A DNA stretch of 64,000 nucleotides. It comes from Parapedobacter deserti (GTDB taxonomy: Bacteria > Bacteroidota > Bacteroidia > Sphingobacteriales > Sphingobacteriaceae). Positions 61,825-64,000 of the stretch are shown piece by piece (positions within the stretch are counted from its first letter, which is position 1; each line of letters opens with the position of its first letter). The DNA lies in the NCBI RefSeq assembly GCF_042646065.1, contig NZ_JBHRTA010000038.1:248001-312000 (forward strand). Reading direction: 5' to 3'. Under the pieces are notes generated by a model. The model made no database searches. It had not been told where the DNA came from and worked only from the letters and a program-made list of their open reading frames with translations. Position numbers and translations under genes: made by a program.

Positions 61825-64000
61825 ATGAAACAAAACAGACTAATTTTTAACGTTCGGTGGTGGGTGACGATATTGGCGCTATTCGCCACCATATCGGCCA
61901 GCGCGCAAAACGGAGGACAGGTTCGAGGAACGGTTATGGACAATAGCGGTATGCCGCTAAGCGGAGTCACCGTCGCAGCGCTCGGCGCTGACGGTACACA
62001 GGCTGCTACCACAGCCACGAACGCCGATGGTATGTTTGTATTACAGGGGCTGCAGACTGGCACCAACTACACCATCCGCTTCAGCTTGATTGGGTATGAA
62101 GTGCATGAGATGGCAGATTTTACGGTGAGACCTGGCGACAACAACTCTATCCTGGTGCGAATGGCCGAACAGACATCGGCGTTGGATGAAGTCGTGGTGA
62201 TTGGCTACGGCGAACGGCAACGGGAAGACTTGACCACCGCTATCGCGTCGCTGCCTAATGTGGCGACCAACGTAGCACGGCCATTGACCAATGTCTCTGA
62301 TATCCTACAGGGAAACATTGCCGGTGTAACCGTGGTATCCGGGGGAGGCGATCCGTCGTCTTCACCGAGGGTGTTGATACGGGGCATGGGAACGTTAGGG
62401 AGCGAACAACCGCTGTACGTCGTTGATGGAGTGCCTTATTATGGCGGCCCCATCAACCCTAACGATATCGAGCGCGTAGACGTCATGAAAGACGCAGCCT
62501 CTGCGGCTATCTATGGTGCACAAGCGGCGTCAGGCGTCATCGTAATCACCACCAAGAGCGGGAAAATCGGTAAGCCTAGGTTTGCGGTAGATCTTTACCA
62601 GGGTTGGCATCAGGCTAGTAACCTGCCTGCTTCGCTCAATGCGGCGCAATATGCGCAGGCTTATATCGATGCGTCTGCCCATGCGGGCGTTGTCCCGGCA
62701 GACGGTCACAACGCCGAACTGAACCCATGGGGGCAGGTAACCCGCACCAACTGGATGGATGAGATCTTTCAGACAGGGTCAATCACCAACCTGAATTTAC
62801 AGGTTTCCGGAGGCACCGAGCATGCTCGGTATTCATCGTCGTTTGGCTACCACGACAAAGACGGTTTGCTGATCAACACGAATTACAAGCGCTTTGCCTA
62901 CCGATTGAAGTCCGAATTTGATCTATCCGACCGCATCACAGTAGGCCAGAACTTCTATGTCAATCAGATGCAATCGCGGGGTATTAATACCTCCAGCAGC
63001 TATAGCGGAGCTATTATCAACGCCATATATATGAACCCTGCGGCTCCTGTATATGACGAAAATGGGCGGTTCCACGGTACTGTTCCCTTTGATTTAGCGC
63101 AATTTTCGGCGGCATATGGCGATACGTACAATCCAGTGGCATTGCTAAAAAGGCCCAATATCTCTAACCCGGCGTTGAATTTAAATGGTAACGTCTTTGG
63201 AAAACTGGAAATTATCGATGGACTGACCTTCAAATCCAATTTTGCCATTGATTTGAACCGTTATTCGTACAAACGGTTCGACCCCATCGCTCCTGAAATT
63301 GGAAGACCGAGTTCCGAGAATTACTTGAATCAAACCGAATCCCGGACCAACCGGTGGATATGGGATCAACAGTTGAACTATCACAAGCGGTTTGGCAGCC
63401 ATGGGCTGGATGTGCTTGCTGTCTATTCGGCGCAGAAAACCGCCTACGAATCTTTTAGCGTAGAAGCCCGGGGATTTGAACGTGAGGATGACTGGTACCA
63501 GTATATTGGTAATGCGGGCTCAACACCTAACCTACCAGCAAGTGGTGTATACGAAGATGCCCTGACGTCCGCGATTGGCCGGGTCAGTTATGATTTCAAT
63601 GACCGTTATTTTGTGAGTGCCAGCATCAGGCAAGACCGTACATCGAGACTGGCAAAGGAAAACCAATCCGATGTCTTCCCAGCAGTATCTGGCGCGTGGA
63701 AAATATCGTCGGAACCCTTTTTCAATCTTCCAGCGGTGGATCTGCTGAAAGTGCGTGCGTCTTGGGGACAAATCGGCAATATTCAGTCGGTTGGTTACTA
63801 CGCTTACAACATACCGTTGTCTACAGGCACTGTTACGCCTATCGGAAATTCAGGGCAATTGGTGCGGCATTTTGCATTGACGCAACAGTCCAACCCCAAT
63901 CTATTGTGGGAAACATCAGAAACATTTGACATCGGCTTGGATATCACCTTGTTCAATCGGTTAAATATCACCGCAGATTATTATACAAAAAAGACCTTAG
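61825..64000 (+). CDS. SusC/RagA-type TonB-dependent outer-membrane protein, 3' end cut by window edge
   Basis: Open from the ATG at 61825 through the right edge (725 codons seen). Signal peptide to about ISASAQ, carboxypeptidase-D-like domain (GQVRGTVMDNSGMPLSGVTVAAL), TonB box region (LDEVVVIGYGERQ), plug (LQGNIAGVTVVSGG, YVVDGVPYYGG, IERVDVMKDAASAAIYGAQAASGVIVITT) and the first half of the barrel. No separate STN signalling domain is seen ahead of the plug even though fecI/fecR are adjacent. The partner SusD gene should lie just outside the window. Confidence 0.94.
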   Translation, partial: MKQNRLIFNVRWWVTILALFATISASAQNGGQVRGTVMDNSGMPLSGVTVAALGADGTQAATTATNADGMFVLQGLQTGTNYTIRFSLIGYEVHEMADFTVRPGDNNSILVRMAEQTSALDEVVVIGYGERQREDLTTAIASLPNVATNVARPLTNVSDILQGNIAGVTVVSGGGDPSSSPRVLIRGMGTLGSEQPLYVVDGVPYYGGPINPNDIERVDVMKDAASAAIYGAQAASGVIVITTKSGKIGKPRFAVDLYQGWHQASNLPASLNAAQYAQAYIDASAHAGVVPADGHNAELNPWGQVTRTNWMDEIFQTGSITNLNLQVSGGTEHARYSSSFGYHDKDGLLINTNYKRFAYRLKSEFDLSDRITVGQNFYVNQMQSRGINTSSSYSGAIINAIYMNPAAPVYDENGRFHGTVPFDLAQFSAAYGDTYNPVALLKRPNISNPALNLNGNVFGKLEIIDGLTFKSNFAIDLNRYSYKRFDPIAPEIGRPSSENYLNQTESRTNRWIWDQQLNYHKRFGSHGLDVLAVYSAQKTAYESFSVEARGFEREDDWYQYIGNAGSTPNLPASGVYEDALTSAIGRVSYDFNDRYFVSASIRQDRTSRLAKENQSDVFPAVSGAWKISSEPFFNLPAVDLLKVRASWGQIGNIQSVGYYAYNIPLSTGTVTPIGNSGQLVRHFALTQQSNPNLLWETSETFDIGLDITLFNRLNITADYYTKKTL

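Noticed and set aside
1..64000. tRNA, rRNA, CRISPR array, insertion sequence, prophage or defence island
   Set aside because: No cloverleaf, direct-repeat array, transposase or phage gene was recognised on either strand by reading.

Overview
The window is a chromosomal piece of a Bacteroidota genome, most likely a member of the Sphingobacteriaceae (Pedobacter/Parapedobacter-like; this placement is inference). The signs are SusC/SusD outer-membrane pairs, a type IX secretion C-terminal sorting domain, a FecI/FecR pair next to a SusC gene, the long form of IspG, a group III truncated haemoglobin, and many copies of the Bacteroidota promoter element TAnnTTTG on both strands just upstream of start codons. 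Base composition looks balanced, near half G+C. I see no tRNA, rRNA, CRISPR array, insertion sequence or prophage.

Layout. 1-26.9 kb is mostly housekeeping on alternating strands: a radical SAM protein (cut by the left edge), a MazG-like pyrophosphohydrolase, a pseudouridine synthase, a lytic transglycosylase, ftsK-lolA, a DUF4397 lipoprotein, tyrS, an AcpH-like protein, an amino-acid permease, a T9SS cargo protein, ispG, hemW, waaA, a three-gene nucleotide-sugar SDR operon (UDP-glucuronate decarboxylase, galE, rfbB), an LEA14-like lipoprotein, an ECF41 sigma factor with its carboxymuconolactone-decarboxylase partner and a serine hydrolase, mfd and a truncated haemoglobin. 27-36 kb is carbon metabolism: a trans-sulfuration PLP enzyme, KDG kinase, KDPG aldolase, a GH20 hexosaminidase, a PadR regulator with a small membrane protein, then rpiB-zwf-pgl. 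At 36-39.4 kb lies a large secreted haem/HEAT-repeat dehydrogenase-like lipoprotein.

The most interesting part is 39.5-59.9 kb. An XRE-cupin regulator is followed by fourteen co-directional genes: two SusC/SusD pairs, a fasciclin-like lipoprotein, a DUF5007-like lipoprotein, an alkaline-phosphatase-superfamily phosphodiesterase interrupted by a LamG domain, a small lipoprotein, an Ig-Ig-LamG lipoprotein, a metallophosphoesterase, and then a phosphonate-type catabolic set. That set is a PbfA-like class III PLP enzyme, a PhnX-like hydrolase that keeps the Schiff-base lysine, a DUF5690 transporter-like protein and a TIGR03364-type FAD amine oxidoreductase. I read this as a polysaccharide-utilisation-locus-style system for capturing and breaking down a 2-aminoethylphosphonate-bearing (or related amino-phosphonate) polymer or lipid. 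Phosphodiester and phosphomonoester cleavage would happen outside the cytoplasm and C-P cleavage inside. A shared near-palindrome TAAAC-N3-GTTTA in front of both blocks suggests common control.

The right edge (60-64 kb) opens another TonB-dependent system: ECF sigma factor, FecR anti-sigma factor and a SusC gene that runs off the window.
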